Shown one piece after another: positions 9,401-20,555 of a stretch of DNA of 64,000 nucleotides (positions are counted from its first letter, which is position 1; each line of letters begins with the position of its first letter). Where the stretch lies: the NCBI RefSeq assembly GCF_014206945.1, contig NZ_JACHON010000002.1, positions 248,001 to 312,000 on the forward strand, written 5' to 3'. Source of the DNA: Gracilibacillus halotolerans (GTDB lineage: Bacteria > Bacillota > Bacilli > Bacillales > Amphibacillaceae). The notes beneath the pieces are model-generated. The model was not told where the DNA came from and made no database searches. It worked only from the letters and a program-made list of their open reading frames with translations. The position numbers and the translations under genes are program-made.

Positions 9401-9800
9401 TCATTTAAAAGGATTCGAGTTTGCAAAGCCAAATCGAGCTTGGGAGAGAAATTACGCGAACGAAGCGGATCATGTGTATGGCGATCAATATAAACAAACA
9501 GACAAAGCAATGATAGATATTGGAAATAACGTAACGTTTACGTTTGACGAATTGGATTTCGGTGAGGAAGGTGCTTCCAAACTAATTCTCTCAGGTCAAT
9601 CTCCACTAGACAAAAATACAATACATGTAAGATTTACTAGTGCTGATGGTGAAGAACGACAAATAATTGAATTTTCACATTCCGAGGACTTTGAGGAAAG
9701 AATATTTGATATTGAAGTAGTAACCGGCAAACAAAAGGTAGAATTTATCTTTTTACCAGGTTCGCAGTTTCATTTTCAATGGTTTCGTTTTGAAAAATAA
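6402..9800 (+). CDS. GH2 glycosidase with DUF4982 and extra C-terminal beta-sandwich domains
   Basis: 1132 residues. Order of domains: GH2 sugar-binding jelly roll (about 1-150), Ig-like domain (160-245), TIM barrel (250-555), DUF4982 (about 560-630), one or two Ig/Big-like domains (650-870), then two CBM6-like beta-sandwich segments to the end. Predicted acid/base is E370 in WSIGNE and nucleophile E449 in YGSETAS. Such DUF4982 GH2 proteins are usually beta-galactosidases, but other beta-glycosidases occur, so specificity is open. No signal peptide: it should act in the cytoplasm on imported oligosaccharide, although the accessory domains are of a kind often seen in secreted enzymes. Coupled to the upstream DUF624 gene by a 4-bp overlap. 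Confidence 0.88.
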   Translation: MNETILLNDYWKFAKTELDRERPEHDEFMPVDLPHDWLIEDSQNLYENSIGWYQRRLHINDMDQLYFLYFDGVYMDVSVFVNGNNVGEWKYGYSAFEFDITRALQVGDNLIEVKVVHQAPNSRWYSGAGIYRNVWLKVRNQNYIPTDGVYVAISENGNDEWHVNIETEAVVQEDVQIKQQLFDHNEEIISSTNTTREFLSKQKLIMRHPNRWSIDQPYLYRLVTTLLVRGKVIDVVENRVGFRSIKLDPNYGFLLNGKRIKLNGVCEHHDLGALGAAFNPVALRRRLQILKDMGVNGIRTAHNMPAKELMHLADEMGFIVISEAFDMWERPKTTYDYARFFKDWYKKDIKSWVRRDRNHPSLILWSIGNEIYDTHVDERGQEITRMLVNEVKKHDPLENAKPTIGSNYMPWENAQKCADIVKIAGYNYAEKYYHKHHKEYPDWVIYGSETASTVQSRGIYHFPYEQSVLSDDDQQCSSLGNSTTSWGAKSTEACITDDRDAPFSLGTFIWTGFDYIGEPTPYHTKNSYLGQIDTATFPKDSYYVYQSAWTNYKDKPMIHLFPYWDFNEGQLIDVRVASNAPNVDLQLNGKSIGTYAIDHQRGKQLVGWWKVPYEKGELKAFAYDEQGNVIATDVRHSFSDPASIHLQPDKSTLKADGQDLIFMEITMKDKEGHVVENATNRVEVHVTGAGRLVGLDNGDSTDYDSYKGTSRRLFSGKLMAIIAAKLEPGDIRVEVSSEGLTPEKVELRAVLAEEEVLGRTAIQENKRKPIIMGKLGEIPVRKIEINTPSGRLFTKERTEIEVHATVFPANASYQDVEWRVVTDAGIDTNIATIEQNGKSAIIRALGDGDFRVRCTSKNGTDNVRLISEIEFSAEGLGKAFKNPYEFVSAGLYDDSEGEVTNGNERGIASSRDGVTMVGFRDIDFGSYGSDTITLPIFALTSDSYEIEIWEGKPQIEESSLLANVIYQKESKWNVYQPETYQLSKRLQGITSLWFVFKDKVHLKGFEFAKPNRAWERNYANEADHVYGDQYKQTDKAMIDIGNNVTFTFDELDFGEEGASKLILSGQSPLDKNTIHVRFTSADGEERQIIEFSHSEDFEERIFDIEVVTGKQKVEFIFLPGSQFHFQWFRFEK

Positions 9801-9826
9801 GAATCATAAAAGGGGAGAGTGTTAGT

Positions 9827-10984
9827 ATGCTACGAGTAGCTATTATTGGTACAGGTGCGATTTGTCCAGCTCATATCCAAGGGTATTTACAATTCACAGA
9901 AAAATGTAAAATTGTTGCATTGTGCGACCTTTATCCTGAAAAAGCGAAGCAAATCAATGAGGAATATAAGATAGGAGCTGCCGTCTATAACGATTATAAA
10001 GAAATGCTAAAAAATGAACAACTAGATTTAGTATCGGTTTGCACACCGCCTTATACACATGCTGAGATAACCATTGCTAGTTTGGACAGTGGTAAGCACG
10101 TATTAGTAGAAAAACCAATGGCATCTTCGTTAGAAGAATGTGATGCAATGCTAGAGGCAGCTGCACGGAATAACAAAAAGCTTTCAGTAGTAGCACAAAA
10201 TCGTTTTACGACACCAATGATGCGTTTGAAACACGTATTGGATAGTGGTTTAGCAGGTGAGATTGTCCATACTCAAGTGGATTCTCATTGGTGGAGAGGC
10301 CACAATTATTATGATTTATGGTGGCGTGGAACATGGGAAAAAGAAGGTGGAGGCTGTACATTAAACCATGCGGTTCATCATATTGATATTTTTCAATGGA
10401 TGAACGGAATTCCAAGTGAAATTACAGCAATTACTACTAACACATCTCATACAAACGCAGAAGTCGAAGATTTATCGATTGCTATTGGTAAATATGAAAA
10501 TGGATCACTTGCACAGATAACAAGCTCCGTTGTTCATCATGGAGAGGAACAACAGTTAATTTTTCAAGGGAAAAAAGCGAGAGTATCTGTTCCATGGAGA
10601 GTGAAAGCTTCCACTCAAAAGGAAAATGGGTTTCCAGAGGAAAACCGAGAGCTAGAGGAACAATTAGCAGCAGAATATGAAAAAACACCACAATTAAAAT
10701 TTGAAGGACATGCTGGACAAATCGAAAATGTATTGAATGCTATTATCGATAATCATCCGGTATTAGTAGATGGCGAGCAAGGAAGACAAACATTGGAGTT
10801 AATAACTGCTATTTACGAGTCCTCCAATTACCAACGTACCGTAAAATTGCCTTTAACTAAGGATAGTCCGTTTTATACGAGAGAAGGTTTAATTGCTAAC
10901 GTACATCATTTTTATGAAAAAGGTAAGTCTGTAGAAAACTTTTCTACCAATGAAATTACAACAGGCGGGAACTACGGAAAATAA
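9827..10984 (+). CDS. Gfo/Idh/MocA family NAD(P)-dependent sugar oxidoreductase
   Basis: 385 residues. The Rossmann N-terminus shows a GTGAICPAH dinucleotide-binding turn at residues 8-16, followed by the family motif EKPMA (about 94-98). The C-terminal domain carries GGGCTLNHAVHHIDIF (about 176-191), the usual site of the catalytic His region. These enzymes oxidise or epimerise sugars and sugar derivatives; some family members (GH109, 3-keto-sugar systems) break glycosidic bonds through an NAD-dependent oxidation. The gene follows the GH2 gene by 26 bp with a GGGGAGAG ribosome site and ends the operon at a terminator. The sugar substrate is not determinable from sequence. Confidence 0.87.
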   Translation: MLRVAIIGTGAICPAHIQGYLQFTEKCKIVALCDLYPEKAKQINEEYKIGAAVYNDYKEMLKNEQLDLVSVCTPPYTHAEITIASLDSGKHVLVEKPMASSLEECDAMLEAAARNNKKLSVVAQNRFTTPMMRLKHVLDSGLAGEIVHTQVDSHWWRGHNYYDLWWRGTWEKEGGGCTLNHAVHHIDIFQWMNGIPSEITAITTNTSHTNAEVEDLSIAIGKYENGSLAQITSSVVHHGEEQQLIFQGKKARVSVPWRVKASTQKENGFPEENRELEEQLAAEYEKTPQLKFEGHAGQIENVLNAIIDNHPVLVDGEQGRQTLELITAIYESSNYQRTVKLPLTKDSPFYTREGLIANVHHFYEKGKSVENFSTNEITTGGNYGK

Positions 10985-10995
10985 CAGAAATCCTC

Positions 10996-11035
10996 CCACT
11001 CTATGCGAGAAATCGTAATAGAGTGGTTTTTTCTT
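10996..11035 (+). terminator. Rho-independent terminator
   Basis: Stem CCACTCTAT / ATAGAGTGG (10996-11004, 11018-11026) followed by TTTTTT. Ends the Nif3-DUF624-GH2-oxidoreductase unit. Confidence 0.9.
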
Positions 11036-11075
11036 CAAAACGTTTATAAAAGTAGAATGATAATTAAAAGGTATG

Positions 11076-11142
11076 TTGCTTTTTAAATTAATTTTATTTA
11101 TAATGGGCCCTAGTTTTAATTCAATAATTGGAAACCGGTTTC
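11076..11142 (+). promoter_or_regulatory. SigA promoter and LacI-type operator for the GH95-GH1 unit
   Basis: TTGCTT (11076-11081) and TATAAT (11099-11104) with a 17-bp spacer. A perfect 12-bp palindrome GAAACCGGTTTC lies at 11131-11142, about 20-30 bp past the expected transcript start and just before the ribosome site. A central C-G palindrome of this kind is typical of LacI/GalR family operators, so a roadblock repressor is likely; the two LacI genes at 35739 and 40170 are candidates. Confidence 0.75.
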
Positions 11143-11163
11143 TGAAACGAAGGAGATGAACAG

Positions 11164-14897
<3,734 letters not shown>

Positions 14898-14951
14898 AGT
14901 GGAAATTACAGTGGAATAAATAGAGATCATCGCTGTGACAGGGAGGGAAAA

Positions 14952-16745
14952 ATGGTGAAATGGCTATCATTCATTGTCAAATGGCTAGACCATTTAAAGG
15001 TACGGCATAAATTACTAGGTATCTTTCTTGTTGTTACAGCTATTCCAATTTTAATTGCAGGAGCTTATTTGAGCTATGGCACAAGGGAAATTGTATTAGA
15101 TAACTCATTACGAGAAGCTAGTGCCAGCATGGAAAAATTACAAGGCAACTTTGAAGTTATCTTAAGTAGAATTATTAATATTTCCGATATGATTTTTTTA
15201 AGTCCAGAAATGAGACAGCTGCTTCAGAACGACTACGATTCGCCGTTAGAGATGTATAATGCGTACAATCGTTACCCTGTTTTTCGTGATTATTTGAAAT
15301 ATTATGATGAGATTGAAACGATTCAATTTTTCATGACGAAAGAGATGATCACGAATTCCCAATTTATCTATGCAAATGATCACATACAGAAGCAGGATTG
15401 GTATATGGACGCAATTGATCGACAGGGAAAGATATATTGGGATTATAAAAATGAACATTGGACAGGTAAGTCATTCTTAGCTTTAAACAGAGCGATTTAT
15501 GGTCAAGGAGATGAGTTATTAGGTGTATTAGTGATTTATATCTCTCAAGATAAATTAAAGACATTAATGAGTGGTCAACCATACAATGTTTTTCTAACAT
15601 TAGATGAACAAACGATTATTTATAACCATTCTGCAGAATATCTTGGTAAGAGACCATTGTTCCTTCCGCATTCATTAGAGATTAATGATACTACCGTCTT
15701 AGATGGGCAGTTCGAAGGGGATTCTGTAAAAATAAATGTGCACTCTTTTCAGCCAGAAAAATCCCTGGAGAATACGTTTCAAGTGTCCGCAATTATTCCA
15801 TTAGAAGAAGTTATGAAAAAGCCGAATGAAGTTTTCACGAGAGGTTTCTTAATTATGTTAGGCATCTTTGCTGTATCGTTAGTATTAATTCAGATCTTTA
15901 TCTATAACTTTCATAAACGGGTTCAATATTTACACGAAGCAATGGATCAAGTAGCACAAGGAGATTTTGCGATAACTTACAATGTGAAGGGCAATGATGA
16001 AATTAGCAATGCTTTTCGAGGATTAAAAGAAACATCCATAAGTATTCAAAAAATGATAGATGAAGTGTATGTTCACAAACTCAAAGAGGAAAAATGGAAG
16101 CGCAAACAAAAAGAAATTGATTTCAAAATGCTTGCTAGTCAAATCAATCCACATTTTTTATACAATACGTTAGAGATGATTCGAATGAAAGCACTCATGA
16201 ATAAGGATCCAGAAGTCGCCCAACTAGTCAAAATGCTAAGTAAGATGATGCGTTCATCTTTGGAAAGGACAGACCGTCTCATCTCGATAGAAAAGGAAAC
16301 AGAACTAATAAGCTACTATTTGCAAATTCAGCAGATGCGCTTTGGTGAGGATTTTTCTTATCACGTAGAGGTAGAAGAGACGTTAAAGAAATATTACATT
16401 TTGCCATTGATTATTCAGCCATTAGTGGAAAACGCGATGATACATGGTTTAGAAGCAAAAGAAGATCGAGGTTTTATTCGGATTGTTCTATTGGAAAGAA
16501 AAGATTTTCTAGAAATAGAAGTGACGGATAACGGAGTGGGGATACCACGGGATACTTTAAAGGAAATACAAGAACGAATGGACGTTGAAACATACCAATC
16601 CGAAGGAAACAGAATTGGTCTTCATAATGTTCAACAGCGTATCAAATTATACCATGGTAAAGATTACGGTTTAACAATAGAAAGTATCCATGGACTTGGA
16701 ACAACGGTGCATATGAAACTACCTAAAATAGAACATGATAGATAG
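14952..16745 (+). CDS. Sensor histidine kinase, YesM type
   Basis: 597 residues. Membrane helix 1 at ~20-42, an extracellular Cache-like sensor (~43-295), helix 2 at ~297-317, a HAMP linker (~318-370), then a His_kinase domain with H401 in QINPHFLYNTLE, followed by an HATPase domain (N-box PLVENAMIHG; G-box NGVG; late GLHNV). It is the sensor half of a YesM/YesN pair that detects a sugar (directly or through a binding protein) and phosphorylates the next gene product. It starts 54 bp after the GH1 gene behind GGGAGGG, so the sensor is transcribed with enzymes it may control. Confidence 0.92.
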   Translation: MVKWLSFIVKWLDHLKVRHKLLGIFLVVTAIPILIAGAYLSYGTREIVLDNSLREASASMEKLQGNFEVILSRIINISDMIFLSPEMRQLLQNDYDSPLEMYNAYNRYPVFRDYLKYYDEIETIQFFMTKEMITNSQFIYANDHIQKQDWYMDAIDRQGKIYWDYKNEHWTGKSFLALNRAIYGQGDELLGVLVIYISQDKLKTLMSGQPYNVFLTLDEQTIIYNHSAEYLGKRPLFLPHSLEINDTTVLDGQFEGDSVKINVHSFQPEKSLENTFQVSAIIPLEEVMKKPNEVFTRGFLIMLGIFAVSLVLIQIFIYNFHKRVQYLHEAMDQVAQGDFAITYNVKGNDEISNAFRGLKETSISIQKMIDEVYVHKLKEEKWKRKQKEIDFKMLASQINPHFLYNTLEMIRMKALMNKDPEVAQLVKMLSKMMRSSLERTDRLISIEKETELISYYLQIQQMRFGEDFSYHVEVEETLKKYYILPLIIQPLVENAMIHGLEAKEDRGFIRIVLLERKDFLEIEVTDNGVGIPRDTLKEIQERMDVETYQSEGNRIGLHNVQQRIKLYHGKDYGLTIESIHGLGTTVHMKLPKIEHDR

Positions 16746-16761
16746 AGGGGAGGCTGATAGT

Positions 16762-18255
16762 ATGCTCAAAGTAATATTTGTTGATGATGAACCTATTATT
16801 AGGGAAGGTTTACGAGAAGTTATTGATTGGAACGAATACGGTTTTGAGGTAATAGGTACTGCGGAAAACGGTCAAAAAGGATTAGACATGATTCGCTTGC
16901 ATCAGCCTGATTTAGCTTTTGTCGATATTAAAATGCCTAAACTAAACGGAATTGATATGGCGGGATTAGCAAAAAAGAATGGATATAGAACGAAGTTTGT
17001 TATCCTGTCCGGATATTCGCAATTTTCTTATGCTCAAAAGGCAATACAACTAGGAATGGAATCGTATCTCCTAAAGCCGATAGACGAAGAGGAGCTAATT
17101 CCACTTGTAGAAGAGATCGCACAAAAGTGTAAGGAAGAAAGGGTCTGGTCCCTTCGTAAACGTAAATATGAACGCTATGAGATCGAGGATGCATGGAAAA
17201 AACTATTTGTAACGAAAAGAATCAGTAGTAAACTAGAAGAACTTTACCGAAATGTTCCTTTTCAAATTGTTTCTGTTAAAGATTTTAAAAACCGGGATAG
17301 GGAACAATTACGCTCGATGTTACAACATTATTTTTCTATTGAAACTCAGTATATTTGGTTTGAAGAGCATATGTATGTAATCATCCAGGAAGACGTAAAC
17401 GAGTACAAATGGGGACGAATTGCCGCTGAAGAACAATTACAGGTGTTAGCTTTAGATGAAACTATTAAGTTAGATCAAGCAGTTAATTATTATGAGAGAA
17501 TAAAAAAACTACACAGAATTACATTTCATTATGGTAATAAAATGGTTCTCACTCCAAAGGATATCGTAGCAAAGGAATACACAGAATTAAACGAAGACTT
17601 TGTAGAGAAAATTATTAATTGCTTGCAATTCCAAGATGATGAACGACTCGATGATTACTTTCTAAAATATGAAACGTACTGTAAAAGAAACCATTTTTCA
17701 AAAGAACGAACAAAAGCAGATATGATTGATATGTTAAAAAGTATCTATATCGCATTAAAGTCAGAGCATTCCGAGATCCAGTTACCAAATAACGAAGAAG
17801 TATTCCCATTAATATATGGCTCATCACATTTACAAGAAATGTTGGAAAGAGTACGAGATCATTTATTGCAGCTATCCCAAGAAGTGAACATATTTATAAA
17901 TCCAGAAGATCTTACAGAGCGAATGATAGATTATACGAAACATTATTACTATAAAGAACTATCTCTAAAGACTATGGCAGAATTATTTAACTACAACCCC
18001 TCCTATTTAGGAAAAAAGTTCAAAAAAGAAACTGGGGAATATTTTCATCATTTTTTAGATGATGTGCGAATTGAGAAGGCAAAGGAGCTTCTACTAGAAA
18101 AGCAATGGAAAGTGTACGAAATATCTGAAAAAATCGGTTATTCCAACCATGATTATTTTTATAAAAAATTTAAAAAGCAAACAGGAATGAGTCCGAGAGA
18201 GTATCAAAAAAGCGTAAAAAAAGGGGGAATCAGCAATGGCCAAATTAATAAATGA
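16762..18255 (+). CDS. Response regulator with AraC-type output, YesN type
   Basis: 497 residues. Receiver domain at 1-120 with acidic pocket D8/D9, phospho-acceptor D55 (FVDIKMP) and a conserved Lys in LKPID (~105). A long middle region is typical of YesN, and the C-terminus carries an AraC HTH pair (~400-490, 'GYSNHDYFYKKFKKQTGMSPREYQ'-like end). It activates transcription when phosphorylated by the kinase upstream. ATG 16762 follows GAGGGGAGG; earlier in-frame ATG 16735 lies inside the kinase gene. Its likely target is the 18-bp element repeated at 20348 and 22334, upstream of two transporter promoters (inference). The 3' end overlaps the next gene by 20 bp. Confidence 0.92.
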   Translation: MLKVIFVDDEPIIREGLREVIDWNEYGFEVIGTAENGQKGLDMIRLHQPDLAFVDIKMPKLNGIDMAGLAKKNGYRTKFVILSGYSQFSYAQKAIQLGMESYLLKPIDEEELIPLVEEIAQKCKEERVWSLRKRKYERYEIEDAWKKLFVTKRISSKLEELYRNVPFQIVSVKDFKNRDREQLRSMLQHYFSIETQYIWFEEHMYVIIQEDVNEYKWGRIAAEEQLQVLALDETIKLDQAVNYYERIKKLHRITFHYGNKMVLTPKDIVAKEYTELNEDFVEKIINCLQFQDDERLDDYFLKYETYCKRNHFSKERTKADMIDMLKSIYIALKSEHSEIQLPNNEEVFPLIYGSSHLQEMLERVRDHLLQLSQEVNIFINPEDLTERMIDYTKHYYYKELSLKTMAELFNYNPSYLGKKFKKETGEYFHHFLDDVRIEKAKELLLEKQWKVYEISEKIGYSNHDYFYKKFKKQTGMSPREYQKSVKKGGISNGQINK

Positions 18256-18901
18256 ACGTCCACTCTATGTCTTTGCTCAATATATCTATTACTTTATTAT
18301 TGCGAATCTACAATTCCTGCTAGCGAATCTACTATTTATTATTGCGTTACTATTTTTTGAATGGACGTTAGATAATATTCTAGTTTTCTATATTGCTTTA
18401 TTGCCTGCTGGACCTTCTTTATGCGCATTGTATGCGATGATGGGAAAGTTAATCCGAACAAAAGATATCCGTCCTTTTATGGATTTTTGGAAGTATTATA
18501 GACAGCTTTTTAAAATAAGTTTCACATATTGGTTCATTCAGTGGACAGTGATTGTTATTTTACTAGTAGACATCCGGTATACGAATCTAAATATGTCTGT
18601 GTTAAGTCCCGCATTATGGGTTTTACTTATTTTTAGTTTATTTATTATGCTATATGCCATTCCAATACTAACTAGATTTGAAGTAAGACTGAAAAATTTA
18701 CTTATTGTTTCGGTTTATTCGATTTTTAAGTTTTTTAAAACGACTTTATTACACCTTTCCACTCTAGCTTCACTTATATTTATTTACTTATTTGCTCCAA
18801 GCTTTTCCATTTTGTTTTGTATGAGTGTTGTCGCCTTTTTTATCATGTTTAATATGAGAAAACCGTTTGAAGTAATGGAAGATGAACTGGTTAGGGAATG
18901 A
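18236..18901 (+). CDS. DUF624 (YesL-type) membrane protein
   Basis: 221 residues, strongly hydrophobic, with about five to six membrane helices and the DUF624 N-terminal layout seen in the copy at 5695 ('YIALLPAGPSLCALY' here, 'YIASLPMGPAIATLC' there). It begins 20 bp before the end of the YesN-type regulator gene, behind AAAGGGGGAA, and so is translationally coupled to it. This yesL-yesM-yesN association is the classical arrangement in Bacillus pectin and polysaccharide loci. Function unknown; a role in sensing or transport complex assembly is often proposed but not shown. Confidence 0.85.
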   Translation: MAKLINERPLYVFAQYIYYFIIANLQFLLANLLFIIALLFFEWTLDNILVFYIALLPAGPSLCALYAMMGKLIRTKDIRPFMDFWKYYRQLFKISFTYWFIQWTVIVILLVDIRYTNLNMSVLSPALWVLLIFSLFIMLYAIPILTRFEVRLKNLLIVSVYSIFKFFKTTLLHLSTLASLIFIYLFAPSFSILFCMSVVAFFIMFNMRKPFEVMEDELVRE

Positions 18902-18911
18902 GGTAAGTAAG

Positions 18912-20252
18912 ATGACAATGAAAAAATCTAAAATTATCGGCATTACGGTAGCTATTATTGTCATTAGTATGATTCTCACTATCGTCATGAATATGAGAGC
19001 TTCTTCAGATAAGGAAGAGACAGTAGAGCATGTTGAATTGTTTACTGATTTAGGTGAAATCCAAGCTTTTCGTGTATTAGCTAATGAGAAAGTGGAGGCT
19101 ACAAAGATAAAGAACAGCTGGGAAGTAGATGGAATAGAGCAAAAGTTAGAAGCAGAGAAACTAGATGCTTTAATTCATACTATAAGAAATTTAAAGGGTA
19201 AAGAAGTAGCGATTGCAAGAAAAGATGTTCATTTAGATTTCCCAAATGTGACGGTAGAGCTGACAGACGATGATGGTAACACGCAGAGCTTTAGTGTCGG
19301 ACAGTTAAATAACAATCAAACCAAATATTATGTAGAACATCGTGAGACACAAACGATTTATTTAGTAGATAGGCAATACATCGAAACGATCCCTTTAAAG
19401 CCATCCGATTTAATGGATCAGAGACTTGTAACCATTCCAATAAATGAACTAGTAGAGATTGTCATTTTTAATGGAACAGAAGAAATTGTATTAAAAAGGG
19501 ATGCACCTTATACAAAGGAAGAGAAAATTGCACATATAAGCGGCTGGTATATGTGGAAGCCTTATGAAGGAATTTATAGTGTGACATTTCAAGCAATGGA
19601 GGAAATCTATCAAGGAATCCCAGAGCTTAAACTATCGAATGTAGTTCAAGATGATACGGAGACAGGAATCGAGGAGTCTGATTTTCATATTACGTTCCGA
19701 AGTAAAACAGAAGAAGAAACTTTATTCATAGGAAATCCTGCTAAAAACAATCACTATTATATATCCAGAGAGGATAATAATGAAACAATGACCATAAATA
19801 CGGAATTGTTGGAACCGTTTAGCAAGCAATCATTCGACATGATTGACAAGTTTATGCATATTGTTGCGTTGGAAGTAACGAAAGATATTAAAATTAAGAC
19901 CTCTCAAAAAACGTATCATCTAGAAATCGAACAGCAAAATGATGGATTAGCGATTACTTTAAATAATCAAGAGATAGAAGACAACGCATTTAAGAAAGTG
20001 TACCCGTATTTAGCAGGATTAACGTTTGATACCTATGTAGGTAATCAAACGACGAATTCGAATAATGCAGAAATCGAAATAGCGTACACAATTGAGACAG
20101 AAGAAAAGGGTGAGTTAACAGAGAGAATAGCCTTAATCCCAATAAATAATGAATCTTACTTGATTCAAAAAGAAACAGGAGCAAGTGAATTTAGTATACG
20201 TAAAGAGAAAATCGAGGAAACGTTCAAGCAGCTAGACAATTTATTGAAATAA
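18912..20252 (+). CDS. DUF4340 domain protein, membrane-anchored
   Basis: 446 residues. One N-terminal membrane helix (about residues 7-25) is followed by a large extracytoplasmic region with repeated beta-rich blocks ('VELTDDDGNTQSFSVGQ', 'ITFRSKTEEETLFIGN'), characteristic of DUF4340. Family members are usually found beside ABC-2 exporters of the gliding/GldG type; here no such exporter is present, and the gene closes the YesM/YesN/DUF624 unit. It may be an extracellular adaptor for the sensor or the transporter (inference). ATG 18912 was chosen because of the AGGTAAG just upstream; the preceding stop is 10 bp away. Followed by a terminator-like hairpin. Confidence 0.75.
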   Translation: MTMKKSKIIGITVAIIVISMILTIVMNMRASSDKEETVEHVELFTDLGEIQAFRVLANEKVEATKIKNSWEVDGIEQKLEAEKLDALIHTIRNLKGKEVAIARKDVHLDFPNVTVELTDDDGNTQSFSVGQLNNNQTKYYVEHRETQTIYLVDRQYIETIPLKPSDLMDQRLVTIPINELVEIVIFNGTEEIVLKRDAPYTKEEKIAHISGWYMWKPYEGIYSVTFQAMEEIYQGIPELKLSNVVQDDTETGIEESDFHITFRSKTEEETLFIGNPAKNNHYYISREDNNETMTINTELLEPFSKQSFDMIDKFMHIVALEVTKDIKIKTSQKTYHLEIEQQNDGLAITLNNQEIEDNAFKKVYPYLAGLTFDTYVGNQTTNSNNAEIEIAYTIETEEKGELTERIALIPINNESYLIQKETGASEFSIRKEKIEETFKQLDNLLK

Positions 20253-20271
20253 GAATTTATATAGAAGTTAC

Positions 20272-20312
20272 AAAATCCATTCTTACATCGTGTGAGGATG
20301 GATTTTATTAAT
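20272..20312 (+). terminator. Probable Rho-independent terminator
   Basis: Stem AAAATCCAT / ATGGATTTT (20272-20280, 20298-20306) followed by a short T/A-rich tract. Ends the GH95-to-DUF4340 unit. Confidence 0.7.
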
Positions 20313-20347
20313 CATACTTTTTACTGTATCAAGTTTATTGATATCTC

Positions 20348-20426
20348 CTTTTTACATGGTTTTATATCTAGAAAGTACTGTTTTTCATACAAGTTCCTTC
20401 TAATATAATAAACAGAAAGCGCTTTC
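20348..20426 (+). promoter_or_regulatory. Promoter with 18-bp upstream element and cre box
   Basis: An 18-bp element CTTTTTACATGGTTTTAT (20348-20365) lies 56 bp upstream of TATAAT (20404-20409); the -35 region is poor (TTTTCA-like), as expected for an activator-dependent promoter. The identical element with identical spacing occurs at 22334. GAAAGCGCTTTC (20415-20426) overlaps the start site and is a perfect palindromic cre-type box for CcpA repression. A ~130-nt leader follows before the lipoprotein gene. Confidence 0.75.
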
Positions 20427-20555
20427 AATAAAGTGTATTAGTGCTAACGATGACTTACTTCCTAACTAAATAAAATGATTGAAAATAAGCGTAAGTATCT
20501 AAGGTATTAATTGATTAATTAATATACATTTTTATTAAATGGAGGGGAAGTAAAG

